The translations under genes were made by a program, and so were the position numbers. Shown one piece after another: positions 43,056 through 52,397 of a stretch of 64,000 nucleotides of DNA (position 1 is the stretch's first letter; each line of letters starts with the position of its first letter). A model generated the notes under the pieces. It was not told the DNA's origin, did not search any database, and was given only the letters and a program-made list of their open reading frames with translations. Source of the stretch: Gemmatimonadota bacterium (GTDB lineage: Bacteria > Gemmatimonadota > Gemmatimonadetes > Longimicrobiales > Gaopeijiaceae); assembly GCA_030428885.1 (NCBI GenBank), contig JAUIEJ010000001.1, positions 186,001 through 250,000 of the forward strand. The letters are read 5' to 3'.

Positions 43056-44462
43056 TCAGTTCTCCGAGGGCGGCAGGACGACGCCCGCCCGCACCACGCC
43101 GTCGGGGGCCTGGAAGTCCAGATCCAGGAGGGCCGCGATGGTGGGGGCCACGTCCACCAGGTGCATGAGGGGAATCGTATGCCCCGGGGCCACTCCGGCG
43201 CCCCACGCCACGAAGCCCGTGTGCACGTCGTCGAGTTCGGGGAAGTAGCCGTGGGCTCCTCCCGAGCCGGGGGTGATGGCCGGACCTCCGGTGGCGCCGC
43301 CGAGGTAGACGCCGGGTTCGGCCGCCAGGGCGAGGACCGCGTCGGGGTCGGCTCCCCGTGCCACCAGTTCGTCCTTCTCCACGACCCGGAAGAGGTTCTT
43401 CACGCCGGGGGGGAGGGCCTCGAGGTCGGCCCGGACCCGGTTCAGCGCGGCGGTGTCGTTGGGATCGCGGAGCCGGAGAAAGGCGCTGCCCCCGGCGGGA
43501 TGCCAGGCGGCGCGCCACTCGCCCCGGTCCGGGCGATCTTCGTGGAGGCCCGCCTCCACGAGCCAGACGTTGGGCGAAACCCGGGTGTCGACGTCCACGA
43601 AGCCGTGGTCGCCGGTGACGACGAAGGCGGTGCGGTCCAGGATTCCGGCTCGGTCGGCCGCCTCCACCATGCGGGCCACGGCCCGGTCCACCGACGCCAC
43701 CCCGAGCCGCACCTCGGCGCCCTCCCGGCCCTCGGCGTGCTGGTGGTAGTCGGTCTGGTTGAGGTGCACCACCAGCAGGTTGGGGCGGTAGTGTTCGATG
43801 AGGTGGCCGGCGATGTCGCCCACCGCATCTTCACGGCTCCGATTGTAGCCCCAGTAGTAGTCGGGAAACGGCCCCAGGGACTCGGCTTCGATCTCCTCCA
43901 GCAGGCCCGCCGGACGCACCTCGGCCCGGAGGGCGAAGGTCTGGGCGGCAGGGCCGGTGAGGTCGCCTTCGCGGCCCGCCACCGACCAGAACTCGGGCAC
44001 GTTGTAGTCGATGGCGCTCCGGGCGCTCACCGGCCACGACACGCCGGCCGAGACGTCGCCCCGGGCGGCCACGGCGTCCCAGATCGCCGGCACCCGGATC
44101 GAGTCGCTCACCATGAACCAGAGCCCCGACTCGCCCCCGGCCTCGAAGGGCCGGTTGTTGGTGATCCCGTGGCGGGCCGGGAGGGCGCCGGTGACCATGG
44201 TGGTGTGCGACGGATACGTGACCGTGGGCGTCACCCCTCGGACCCTCTCGGCGTGGGCGCCCTCCGCGGCCATGCGCTGGATCATGGGCGCCGGCCAACG
44301 CTCCTCCAGGTAGAACTCGGGGCGAAGGCCGTCGATGGAGATGAGGATCACATGATCGGCGGGCCGCTCCTGGGCGGCCGCGGGCGAGGCCGCCGCCCCG
44401 ACCGTGGAGAGCCCCAGGACGAGGGCGGCGAAACGGAGCTGTGCGGCGGGTCGGACGTGCAT
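43056..44462 (-). CDS. secreted ENPP-type phosphodiesterase (alkaline phosphatase superfamily)
   Basis: The 468-residue protein has a signal peptide ending in SPAAAQ, then the phosphodiesterase/nucleotide pyrophosphatase core: ISIDGLRPEFY with the first metal Asp, VTYPSHTTMVTG with the likely Thr nucleophile, LNQTDYHQHAEG with Asp and His ligands, and VVTGDHGF with Asp-His. It should hydrolyse phosphodiesters or pyrophosphates in the periplasm. The ATG at 44462 was chosen because the signal peptide starts there. It lies 31 bases after the aldehyde dehydrogenase gene in one run. Confidence 0.88.
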   Translation of the reverse strand: MHVRPAAQLRFAALVLGLSTVGAAASPAAAQERPADHVILISIDGLRPEFYLEERWPAPMIQRMAAEGAHAERVRGVTPTVTYPSHTTMVTGALPARHGITNNRPFEAGGESGLWFMVSDSIRVPAIWDAVAARGDVSAGVSWPVSARSAIDYNVPEFWSVAGREGDLTGPAAQTFALRAEVRPAGLLEEIEAESLGPFPDYYWGYNRSREDAVGDIAGHLIEHYRPNLLVVHLNQTDYHQHAEGREGAEVRLGVASVDRAVARMVEAADRAGILDRTAFVVTGDHGFVDVDTRVSPNVWLVEAGLHEDRPDRGEWRAAWHPAGGSAFLRLRDPNDTAALNRVRADLEALPPGVKNLFRVVEKDELVARGADPDAVLALAAEPGVYLGGATGGPAITPGSGGAHGYFPELDDVHTGFVAWGAGVAPGHTIPLMHLVDVAPTIAALLDLDFQAPDGVVRAGVVLPPSEN

Positions 44463-44493
44463 GAGCTCGATGGGGTGGGTGGGGGGAGCCGGC

Positions 44494-45930
44494 TCAGCCG
44501 TGGTGGATGGCGACGGTCTTGATGCGGGTGAAGCTCTTGAGTCCCTCCATGCCCTTCTCCCGCCCATACCCCGAACGCTTCACGCCGCCGAAGGGAAGCT
44601 CCACGCCTCCACCGGCGCCGTAGCAGTTCACGAACACCTGGCCCGCGTCCAGGGCATGGGCCATGCGCAGCTGCCGTCCGCCGTGGCTCGTCCACAGCCC
44701 GGCCACCAGCCCGTATTCGGTGGCGTTGGCCAACCGGACGGCGTGGTCTTCGTCGTCGAAGGGCGTGGCCACCAGGACGGGACCGAACACCTCCTGGCGG
44801 GAGAGTTCGTGGTCCGGATCCACCGGGGCGAAGAGTCGGGGCTTCACGTAGAAGCCGCCGGCGGGGCCGTCGTCGCCCCCGGCCACGGCGGCCAGTTCAA
44901 GCGACTCGGCCTGGGCGCGCTCCACGAAGGCGCTCACCCGCTCGGCCTGCTTGGCCGAGATGAGGGGGCCCACGTCGGGGTCGGCCTCCGCCGGCCCCAC
45001 CCGCGTGGCCTCGAAGCGGGCGGACAGGCGCGCCACCACCTCGTCGAAACAGCCTCGCTCCACCAGAATCCGGCTCCCCGCCGAACAGGTCTGGCCGGCG
45101 TTCTGCACCAGGGCGCCGTAGAGCATGGGCAGCGCGGCGTCGAGATCGGCGTCGGCGAAGACGATCTGAGGCGATTTGCCCCCCAGCTCCATGGTGGCGG
45201 GCACGTTGTGCACCGCCGCCGCCTGCTGGACCAGGGTGCCGGTCGCGGGGGACCCCGTGAAGGAGATGTGGTCGACCCCGGCGTGGCCCGACAGCGCCGC
45301 GCCGGCTTCGTGACCGAACCCCGTGACGACGTTGAGCACACCGTCCGGGAGGCCCGCCTCCACGGCCCGGTCCACCATGGCCAGGATGCTCAGACAGGCG
45401 TCTTCACCGGGCTTGATCACCACGGCGTTGCCCGCCGCCAGCGACGCCATGACGGAGCGGCCGAACATCTGGGCCGGGTAGTTCCACGGAATGATGTGGG
45501 CCGTGACGCCGTACGGCTCGCGCAGCGCCATGACGGTGTAGCCCGCCTCGTACGGCAACGTCTCGCCGTGGAGCTTGTCGGCGGCGCCGCCGTAGAACTC
45601 GCAGTAGCGGGCGGCGGCGGTGATGTCCCGCCGAGCCTGGGCCAGGGGCTTGCCCACGTCCCGGCACTCCAGGAGGGCGATCTCGTCGTGGTCGCGCTGG
45701 ATCAACTCTCCGAGGCGGGTGAGGATCCGGCCGCGCTCCACGGGCGACATGCGGCTCCACGGGCCCTGGAAGGCCCGTCGGGCCGCGGCCACGGCGGCGT
45801 CGACGTCGGCGGCGCGACCCCGGGAGAGCGAGCCGAACGTCTCACCCGTGCTGGGGTTCACGACCGGGATCGTTTCTTCGCCGGCGGCGGGGCGCCAGCG
45901 TCCGTCGATGAAGAGCGTCTGTCCGTCCAT
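44494..45930 (-). CDS. NAD-dependent aldehyde dehydrogenase
   Basis: The 478-residue enzyme has all ALDH marks: IIPWNYPAQMF, the general-base Glu in MELGGKSPQIVFADADLD, the catalytic Cys in QNAGQTCSAGSRI, and the QEVFGPVLVATPFDDEDHAV cofactor region. It resembles the betaine-aldehyde/general ALDH group rather than the CoA-acylating type. It is the first gene of the run ALDH, phosphodiesterase, SDR, tartrate-type dehydrogenase. The site at 45963-45972 lies about 33 bases before its start. Confidence 0.92.
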   Translation of the reverse strand: MDGQTLFIDGRWRPAAGEETIPVVNPSTGETFGSLSRGRAADVDAAVAAARRAFQGPWSRMSPVERGRILTRLGELIQRDHDEIALLECRDVGKPLAQARRDITAAARYCEFYGGAADKLHGETLPYEAGYTVMALREPYGVTAHIIPWNYPAQMFGRSVMASLAAGNAVVIKPGEDACLSILAMVDRAVEAGLPDGVLNVVTGFGHEAGAALSGHAGVDHISFTGSPATGTLVQQAAAVHNVPATMELGGKSPQIVFADADLDAALPMLYGALVQNAGQTCSAGSRILVERGCFDEVVARLSARFEATRVGPAEADPDVGPLISAKQAERVSAFVERAQAESLELAAVAGGDDGPAGGFYVKPRLFAPVDPDHELSRQEVFGPVLVATPFDDEDHAVRLANATEYGLVAGLWTSHGGRQLRMAHALDAGQVFVNCYGAGGGVELPFGGVKRSGYGREKGMEGLKSFTRIKTVAIHHG

Positions 45931-45962
45931 CCATCGTCCTCGTGGCGGGGGTGGGTCGGGGT

Positions 45963-45972
45963 GCAGTATACA
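45963..45972 (-). promoter_or_regulatory. candidate GntR-type site A (TGTATACTGC, minus strand)
   Basis: This AT-rich decamer in the ALDH/PhoD divergent region matches site C (TGTATATTGT) at eight of ten positions. It contains TATACT, which could equally be the minus-strand -10 box of the aldehyde dehydrogenase promoter. Confidence 0.45.
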
Positions 45973-46025
45973 TCATTCAACCTGCTCCGGCGACGCCCGG
46001 ACCTGCTCTTTTACGCTTCCATTTC

Positions 46026-47639
46026 ATGGCCGACGATACCCTTTCCCGCCGAAGCTTCCTGGGCCTCTCCCTGGCCGCGGGTGCCCACCTCGCCACCGGG
46101 GGCCGCGAGGGCCTCTGGCTGCCCGCCCACGGGGCCCCCGGGCTCGTGCCCTCGGCCCGGCTCCGCCCCCTCCTGCCCAACGGAGTCCAGACCGGCGACG
46201 TGACGGCTTCCCGGGCCGTGGTGTGGAGCCGGAGCGACCGCCCGGCGCGCCTCGAAGTGCAGTGGTCCACCAGCGACCGATTCACCGACGCCCGTACCGT
46301 GCGGGGCCCGGCGGCGATGGAGTCCACGGGGTTCACGGCCCAGGTCGACCTCACGGCCCTGCCGCCCGGCGAGCAGATCGTCTATCGGGCCCGGTTCGAG
46401 AGCCTGGAGCTGCCCGGGACCTGGAGCGAGCCCGTCGTCGGGCGCTTCCGCACGGCGCCGTCGGCGGGTGCGGCCCCCACCCGCCCGATCCGTCTGGCGT
46501 GGTCGGGCGACGAGGTGGGGCAGGGGTGGGGGCGGGATCTGGATCGCGGGGGACTCCGCATGTTCGAGGCCCTCCGGAACGCCGAGCCCGACGTCTTCGT
46601 CCACTCCGGCGACATCATCTACGCCGATCAGCCCCTGGACGCCGAGGTGCCTCTCGACGACGGCAGCGTGTGGCGGAACGTGGTGACCGAGGCCAAGGCC
46701 AAGGTGGCCGAGACCCTGGACGAGTTCCGGGGCAACTTCGCCTACAACCTTGACGACCCCCACACGCAGGCCTTCGGATCGGCGGTACCGCTCATCGCCC
46801 AGTGGGACGACCACGAGGTGGTGAACAACTGGTTTCCCGGCATGCAGCTCGACCAGGACGATCGCTACACGGTGAAGAGCGCCTCGCTACTGGCGGCCCG
46901 GGCCCGGCAGGCGCTCTTCGAATTCGTGCCCATGCGCCGCCACGCCGACGAGGCCGAGCGCATCTATCGGTCCTTCTCGTACGGACCCCTGCTGGACGTC
47001 TTCGTCCTGGATCTCCGGAGCTACCGCGGGCCCAATACCTCGGGACTCCAGGCCGACCCCGGTCCCGACACGGCCATGATCGGCGACGCCCAGATGGCGT
47101 GGCTCAAGGACGCGCTCCGGGCCAGCCGGGCCACCTGGAAGGTCATCGCCTGCGACATGCCCATCGGCCTCGTCGTCCGGGACTTTCCCCGGAACGGCGA
47201 GCCGGCCTTCGAGGCCTTCGCCAACGCCGACGACGGCGAACCCCGGGGCCGGGAACTCGAGGTGGCCGATCTCCTCTCGTTCATGAAACGGGAGGGCATT
47301 CGCAACACGGTCTGGATCACCGCCGACGTGCACTACGCCGCGGCCCACCGCTACTCGCCCGAGCGGGCCACCCGCTTCACCGACTTCGATCCGTTCTGGG
47401 AGTTCGTGGCGGGCCCCATGCACGCGGGGACCTTCGGGCCCAACGCCCTGGACGCCACCTTCGGCCCGGAGGTGGTCTTCAACTCCGTGCCCGACGGCTT
47501 CGAGGGGGGACGGCCGCCCAGCGACGACCTCCAGTTCTTCGGCACCCTCGACATCGACCCCCGCACCCGGGCGCTCACCGCCGCCATCCACGACGTGAAC
47601 GGGCAGCGGCTCTGGAGCCGGGAGCTCCCGCCCGCCTGA
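46026..47639 (+). CDS. PhoD-family alkaline phosphatase, Tat-exported
   Basis: The 537-residue protein has a twin-arginine signal, LSRRSFLGLSLAAG, an N-terminal Fn3-like domain (about 45-155), and a metallophosphatase domain with DVFVHSGDIIYAD, the WDDHEVVNNW motif and ITADVHYAAAHRY. PhoD enzymes hydrolyse phosphate monoesters and diesters using Fe/Ca. ATG 46026 places the Tat motif at the N terminus. It is divergent from the ALDH run and convergent with SusD set 2, with a shared strong terminator at 47664-47687. Confidence 0.9.
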   Translation: MADDTLSRRSFLGLSLAAGAHLATGGREGLWLPAHGAPGLVPSARLRPLLPNGVQTGDVTASRAVVWSRSDRPARLEVQWSTSDRFTDARTVRGPAAMESTGFTAQVDLTALPPGEQIVYRARFESLELPGTWSEPVVGRFRTAPSAGAAPTRPIRLAWSGDEVGQGWGRDLDRGGLRMFEALRNAEPDVFVHSGDIIYADQPLDAEVPLDDGSVWRNVVTEAKAKVAETLDEFRGNFAYNLDDPHTQAFGSAVPLIAQWDDHEVVNNWFPGMQLDQDDRYTVKSASLLAARARQALFEFVPMRRHADEAERIYRSFSYGPLLDVFVLDLRSYRGPNTSGLQADPGPDTAMIGDAQMAWLKDALRASRATWKVIACDMPIGLVVRDFPRNGEPAFEAFANADDGEPRGRELEVADLLSFMKREGIRNTVWITADVHYAAAHRYSPERATRFTDFDPFWEFVAGPMHAGTFGPNALDATFGPEVVFNSVPDGFEGGRPPSDDLQFFGTLDIDPRTRALTAAIHDVNGQRLWSRELPPA

Positions 47640-47663
47640 GCGGGGGCCCATCAAAGACGAGGA

Positions 47664-47687
47664 CCCCCGCCGCAGACGCGGCGGGGG
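47664..47687. terminator. strong bidirectional terminator hairpin
   Basis: Perfect 10-base arms CCCCCGCCGC and GCGGCGGGGG enclose the four-base loop AGAC between the convergent PhoD and SusD genes. No T-run is seen on either side. Confidence 0.8.
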
Positions 47688-47718
47688 CCCTCGAACCTCC
47701 CGGGGGGGCGGGGGAGGG

Positions 47719-49200
47719 TCAGTGGAACGGCAGCACCGCCGTCGACGTCTTGTTGGCCACGAGCACCGCGTTCATGTCGTGCATGATCACGGCCAGGGTG
47801 TCGCCGTCGTCGTAGTCGAAGCCGTCGAGGCCGTAGTTCAGGGGAATGAACGACGGGATCTGGGCCGTGAGGGCCGGTGACCCCTGGTCGACGTTCGGGT
47901 TGGTCAGCGCTTCGTCCAACGCCGTGGGAAGACGAATCCCGAGATCGGTCATGCGGCGCCCCTCCAGGACGAAGATCTCCTGCCGCATGAGGTAGACGAG
48001 GTAGAGCATGTCGTCGACCGTGGAGGCGTCGGCCAGCATGTCGGCCGTCACCGAGGTGCCCGACACCGTGGGAACGGTCACCAGGCCGCCCTCACGGGTG
48101 AGCACGAGTCCCGACCGGGCGTCGGCCGTGGGGCTCGCCGCCACCATCACGTTGGACGTGTTGGGGTAGATCCAGGTGCCGCCCTGACGCCCCCGGGACT
48201 GACCCCGGTCGTCGATCTGAGCCGTGGGCCGGCTGGCCACCACGTCCAGAAGCTCCAGAAGCTCGGTGCGGGCCCCCCCGACGTCGCCGGTGGCCAGAGC
48301 CGCCTCGGCCAGGATCAGATACGCCTCCTCCCCCTTGAGGAGGGCGATGGAGCTCTGATCTCCGGCCTGCTCGCTGTAGTACTTGGGAAAGAGGAAGTCG
48401 AGGCGGGGCAGGGGCTGGAATTCGTCCTGACCCGAATCGTAGACGGCGAACTGCATGGAATTGCCCGGGCCGTCCACGTTGTCGTACTCCACCCACCGGA
48501 TCATGTCCGGGGCTGCGGACTTGATCTGCTGGGCCGCGGCCACCGCCGCGGCCCGGTTGCCCGCGCCGTACTCGGCCCGGGCGATGCCCAGGAGCGCGGC
48601 GTTGTCCAGGGCCGCGTCGGCCGAGATGGACCGCGCCTGTTCGAAGTCCTGGACGGCCAGACTGTAGTGGGTCGCCGGCTCCACCACCGGGCCCTGGGGT
48701 TCACCCGGGAGTCCCACGAAGAGTTCGGCCGAGAGAAGGTGCCCGAACGCCCGGTAGAAATGGAGCCGGGCCCGGATCTCGTCGGTGGCGTCGTCGTCGC
48801 CCGGCACCACGACGTCGATGCCGTGGGCGGCCATCTGCCGCAGGGCGTGGACTTCTTCCTGGATGTTCAGGACGTCGAAGTCGGAGTTGTCGATCTGGGG
48901 AATGTCGAAAACCTTCGAGAACAGCGTGCGGTTGTTGAACACGTTGTCCGACACCACCTCGGTGCCGATGACCACCTGATTGATGGTGGACGCGAGCTGG
49001 CGCTCCACGCCCCGGGTCCAGGACGCCGCCGCGTTGGGCGTGCCCAGGAAGGTCTCCTCCGTCACCGTGGGGTTGTCCACGCCGGTGGGGTCGAAGAGAT
49101 CACACGCGCCGAGGCCGAAGGTGGCCGTGAGTGCGGTGAAGAGGGTCAGGGTCGAGCTGCGCATGGAAGCAGGCCGGAAGTTGAAGTCGTGAAGTCTCAT
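47719..49200 (-). CDS. RagB/SusD-family lipoprotein, set 2
   Basis: The 493-residue protein has a lipobox FGLGAC near residue 30 and a helical SusD body ending EIFVLEGRRMTDLGIRLP. GAGGAGG five bases before ATG 49200 fixes that start over an internal ATG at 49164. It follows SusC by ten bases. It is longer and only distantly similar to the set 1 protein, so the ligand probably differs. Confidence 0.88.
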   Translation of the reverse strand: MRLHDFNFRPASMRSSTLTLFTALTATFGLGACDLFDPTGVDNPTVTEETFLGTPNAAASWTRGVERQLASTINQVVIGTEVVSDNVFNNRTLFSKVFDIPQIDNSDFDVLNIQEEVHALRQMAAHGIDVVVPGDDDATDEIRARLHFYRAFGHLLSAELFVGLPGEPQGPVVEPATHYSLAVQDFEQARSISADAALDNAALLGIARAEYGAGNRAAAVAAAQQIKSAAPDMIRWVEYDNVDGPGNSMQFAVYDSGQDEFQPLPRLDFLFPKYYSEQAGDQSSIALLKGEEAYLILAEAALATGDVGGARTELLELLDVVASRPTAQIDDRGQSRGRQGGTWIYPNTSNVMVAASPTADARSGLVLTREGGLVTVPTVSGTSVTADMLADASTVDDMLYLVYLMRQEIFVLEGRRMTDLGIRLPTALDEALTNPNVDQGSPALTAQIPSFIPLNYGLDGFDYDDGDTLAVIMHDMNAVLVANKTSTAVLPFH

Positions 49201-49210
49201 CGTCGCCTCC

Positions 49211-52132
49211 TCAGAACCGCACGCGGATGGTGGCCAGGAACGACCGCGGCGACGGGTCACTGCCGTAGTTGAACCCGCCCACCGAGGCCGCGCCCTGGCT
49301 GGCCGCACCCGAGTGGTCCGACTCGGGGTCGAAGGACGAGGACCACCACCCGAAGGGGTTCTGCATGGCCAGCCCCAGCTCGATGCCGTCGGACCAGCTC
49401 GCCAGGGTGCCCTGGGGCAGGATGTAGTTCACGGCGATGTTGCGGAACCGGAGGTAGTCGGTGTCCTCGACGAAGAAGTTCGTGAGGTTGAGCCAGTTGC
49501 CCCGGATCGGACCCGGGTTGGCCGTGAGGAGCGCGTCGGGGAGCTCCGGATCGTCGATTCCGTAGAGGTAGCGGAACTGACGGTTGAACGAGTGCAGCTG
49601 TGCGCCGGTCTGCCAGTCGGCGTCGGCGTTGAAGCGCAGGTTGTCGCCCAGGGTCACCTCGAAGCCCAGCGATCCGAACTTGTCGGGAAGGGGCTTGCCG
49701 AGGTACTGGAGGAGCTGGGTCTCGGCGATGGTGCCGTCGGCGTTGAGGGTCGACGCGGTGCCCCGGAGCGCCCCCACGGGCCACCCCTCCTGGACCACCG
49801 TCTCCACCGTCGACGAGCTGAACCCGCTGATGCCGAAGACCGGCGAACCGCCGGCGTCGGTGACCTCGTTGTTCAGGGTGTTGTACGAGCCCGTGAGGCG
49901 CGCGGTGAAGCGATCGTTGCGGATCACGTCGGCCACGAACCGAAACTCCGTCCCGGAATTCGTGATCTCACCCACGTTGCGCAGCTGGGTGCCTTCTCCC
50001 GTGGACGGGCTCAGGGGCACCTGGAAGAGCGCGTCCTTCGTCTTGGCGTCGTACCAGTTGAACTGGAGCGTCACCCGACCCGACAGCGCGGTGAGCTCGC
50101 CGCCCACCTCGAGGGTGTGGGTCTTCTCGGGCTTGAGGTCCGGGTTGCCCGGCTGGCCGAAGCCCGCAGTCTGTTGTCCCAGGTACGAAGCGAAGCCCAC
50201 GGTGCGGTCGTTGACGAAGGGCGGCGGGAAGTTGCCGGCCACCCCGTAGTTGCCCCGGAGGCGCACGTTGGAAATGACGTTGGCGGGCACGGCGTCCTGG
50301 AAGAACTGCTCGGCGCCCAGGTCGTACGAGAAGCCCACCTTCGGGTAGTACTGGAGTCCCACCTCGTCACCGAAGGCCGAGTTTCCGTCGGCCCGGATCC
50401 CGAGGTCGAGGAAGTACTTGTCGTAGAAACCCCAGTTCTGCTGGACGTAGACGCCGTAGTTCACCAGCTGGATGAAGTAGTCGTCGGCCTGGGTCGTTCC
50501 GGCGCCCCGCACCGTCTCGCTCCCGTCGCGGACGTTCAGCGCCACCCGCTCCGACTGGGCGTCGTCGTCGCGGAAGAGCTGGGTGCCGCCCGAGGTGACC
50601 AGGGAGAGGGGGCCCTTCTCCCAGCGATGCTGGCCGCCGGCTTCCATGGTGAGGCCCAGGAAGCGGCGGTCGTACTGCTCGATGCTCCCCCGGTCGTCGG
50701 TGCCGTCGGGCTGGACACCGGTGAAGATGAGGAACTCGTTGGTCTCGATGCCCCGCTCGTTGTTGGAACGGTGGTCCAGACCCACGGTGGCGTTGAACGT
50801 CAGGTCGTCCCGGGCGTCCCAGGCGAACTGATGCGACATCTGGAACCGGGCCACGTTGACCCGGTAGTTCTGCAGCGCCTCGGCCTGGGTCAGGTAGTCC
50901 CGGAGATCCTCGATCTCCTGGGAACTGGCCTCGTTGAGCTTGTTGTTGAAGCCCAGGGCGAAGATCCGGCCGCCTTCCAGGAGCCAGAGGGGGGTGTACC
51001 CACCGGCGTTGCCGTCGCGGGAGCGCTCGTAGTGGTTGTAGCCGAAGGCGAACGAGCCGCTGTAGCGCAGGTTGTCCCGGAGCTGAGCCGTGAGGCCGGT
51101 GCGGGCCTGATACGAGCGGGAGGCGTTGTTGTCGATGCGGTAGCCCTCCCGGTCGTGGACGCTGCCGCCGAACGACCAGGTGGTGCGGTCGTTGCCGCCG
51201 CTGCCCGTGATGCGGTACTGCTGGGTGAGGCCGTTGCGGTAGAGCAGATCGGCGGTCTGGGGAAAGAAGAACGCCTTCTCCACCGGCGCCTCCCAGCCCA
51301 GCTCACTCTCGATGGAGAGCTGGGTGGTTCCGGGGGACCCCTTCTTGGTGAAGATCTGGATCACGCCGTTGGCGGCGTCGGAGCCGTACAGGGTGGTGGC
51401 CGCTCCGCCGGGCACGTACTCGATCCGCTCGATGTTCTCGAGGGGGATGTCGGCGATGGACGAGGTCTGGGTGCCCTGACGGCGATTGCCCGAGGTGTTC
51501 AGCGACAGCTCGGCGAGACCGTTCAGGTTGTCCACGCGAACGCCGTCGACGTAGATGACCGGCGTCGTGGACCGGCTCACCGACACCGGACCCCGGCCCC
51601 GGGTGACCGAACTCGCGCCCGGCTGGCCCGAGGTGAGTCGGACCTGCACCGACGGCAGCGCCGTCTGGAGCAGTTGGTCGAGGCGGGTGGCGGGGGAGGC
51701 GTCGATCATCTCGTTGGAGATGACCTCGATGTTCGTGGACAGTCGCCGCCGGGAGATTTCCGAACCCTGCCCCGTGACCACCAGGGGATCGAGCTCCATG
51801 GCCTGGTCGGTCAGGGTGAAGTCGAGCGTCAGGACCTGGCCCGCCGTCACCGTGACGGTCTGGGTGGTGCGCCCGTAGCCGATGCGCTGGGTCTCGACGA
51901 TGTGCTCACCCGCCGGCACCCCCGCGAGACGATACGAACCGTCGGCGGCGCTCAGCGTCGTGAGCCCCAGGGAGGCGATGCCCACCTGGACGTCGGCCAC
52001 GGGGCCGCCGCCGAACTGCGAGGTGACTCGGCCCTGGATGACGCCGGGTTGCTGCGCCGCCAGGGCGGTCCCCCACGACAACGCGGCGACCACGCCGCAC
52101 CACGAGAGGAATCGACGAAGGTGTACGCTCAT
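49211..52132 (-). CDS. SusC/RagA-family TonB-linked outer membrane protein, set 2
   Basis: The 973-residue protein has a signal peptide (ending TALAAQQ), a CarboxypepD_reg-like domain, a plug with PVIYVDGVRVDNLNGLAE and the signature GAATTLYGSDAANGVIQIF, and a barrel ending VRF. AGGAG is nine bases before ATG 52132. It imports a ligand with TonB, together with its SusD. It is divergent from the P1 peptidase, with candidate site B between them. Confidence 0.93.
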   Translation of the reverse strand: MSVHLRRFLSWCGVVAALSWGTALAAQQPGVIQGRVTSQFGGGPVADVQVGIASLGLTTLSAADGSYRLAGVPAGEHIVETQRIGYGRTTQTVTVTAGQVLTLDFTLTDQAMELDPLVVTGQGSEISRRRLSTNIEVISNEMIDASPATRLDQLLQTALPSVQVRLTSGQPGASSVTRGRGPVSVSRSTTPVIYVDGVRVDNLNGLAELSLNTSGNRRQGTQTSSIADIPLENIERIEYVPGGAATTLYGSDAANGVIQIFTKKGSPGTTQLSIESELGWEAPVEKAFFFPQTADLLYRNGLTQQYRITGSGGNDRTTWSFGGSVHDREGYRIDNNASRSYQARTGLTAQLRDNLRYSGSFAFGYNHYERSRDGNAGGYTPLWLLEGGRIFALGFNNKLNEASSQEIEDLRDYLTQAEALQNYRVNVARFQMSHQFAWDARDDLTFNATVGLDHRSNNERGIETNEFLIFTGVQPDGTDDRGSIEQYDRRFLGLTMEAGGQHRWEKGPLSLVTSGGTQLFRDDDAQSERVALNVRDGSETVRGAGTTQADDYFIQLVNYGVYVQQNWGFYDKYFLDLGIRADGNSAFGDEVGLQYYPKVGFSYDLGAEQFFQDAVPANVISNVRLRGNYGVAGNFPPPFVNDRTVGFASYLGQQTAGFGQPGNPDLKPEKTHTLEVGGELTALSGRVTLQFNWYDAKTKDALFQVPLSPSTGEGTQLRNVGEITNSGTEFRFVADVIRNDRFTARLTGSYNTLNNEVTDAGGSPVFGISGFSSSTVETVVQEGWPVGALRGTASTLNADGTIAETQLLQYLGKPLPDKFGSLGFEVTLGDNLRFNADADWQTGAQLHSFNRQFRYLYGIDDPELPDALLTANPGPIRGNWLNLTNFFVEDTDYLRFRNIAVNYILPQGTLASWSDGIELGLAMQNPFGWWSSSFDPESDHSGAASQGAASVGGFNYGSDPSPRSFLATIRVRF

Positions 52133-52274
52133 TGAATTGGGCTCCTGAGAGGGCTGCTGGGAAATCGGGCGTTGAGCCGGGGCAGTCCGTGGGTGGGTGG
52201 AAACGCGCGGCCCCGTCCCGGAGACCGGGTCGGAGCGGAGCAGGCCGCAGGGGTTCGGAAGACTGCGTACCGTA

Positions 52275-52307
52275 TGCATTTCGGATGCACCGTATTCTGT
52301 ATATTAT
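52275..52307. promoter_or_regulatory. candidate GntR-type site B with adjacent palindrome
   Basis: TGTATATTAT at 52298-52307 matches site C at nine of ten positions. Just before it lies TGCAT-TTCGG-ATGCA (52275-52289). Both lie in the 265-base region between SusC and the P1 peptidase, 91 bases before the peptidase start. A -10 box is an alternative reading. Confidence 0.45.
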
Positions 52308-52397
52308 CTCGCGTCAAGCGTCATGATGCTGGCCGAACCTGCGGACAAGACCGCATGTTCCCACGACACGATTTCCGGTGGATCGGAGCGAACCGAC

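Noticed and set aside
43056-44462. Phosphonoacetate hydrolase (PhnA) as part of a phosphonate pathway
   Set aside because: The protein has a signal peptide and ENPP-type motifs, and no phosphonate transporter or PhnW is present.
49313-52135. 940-residue plus-strand open frame over SusC set 2
   Set aside because: Same reasoning; the minus strand encodes a complete SusC.
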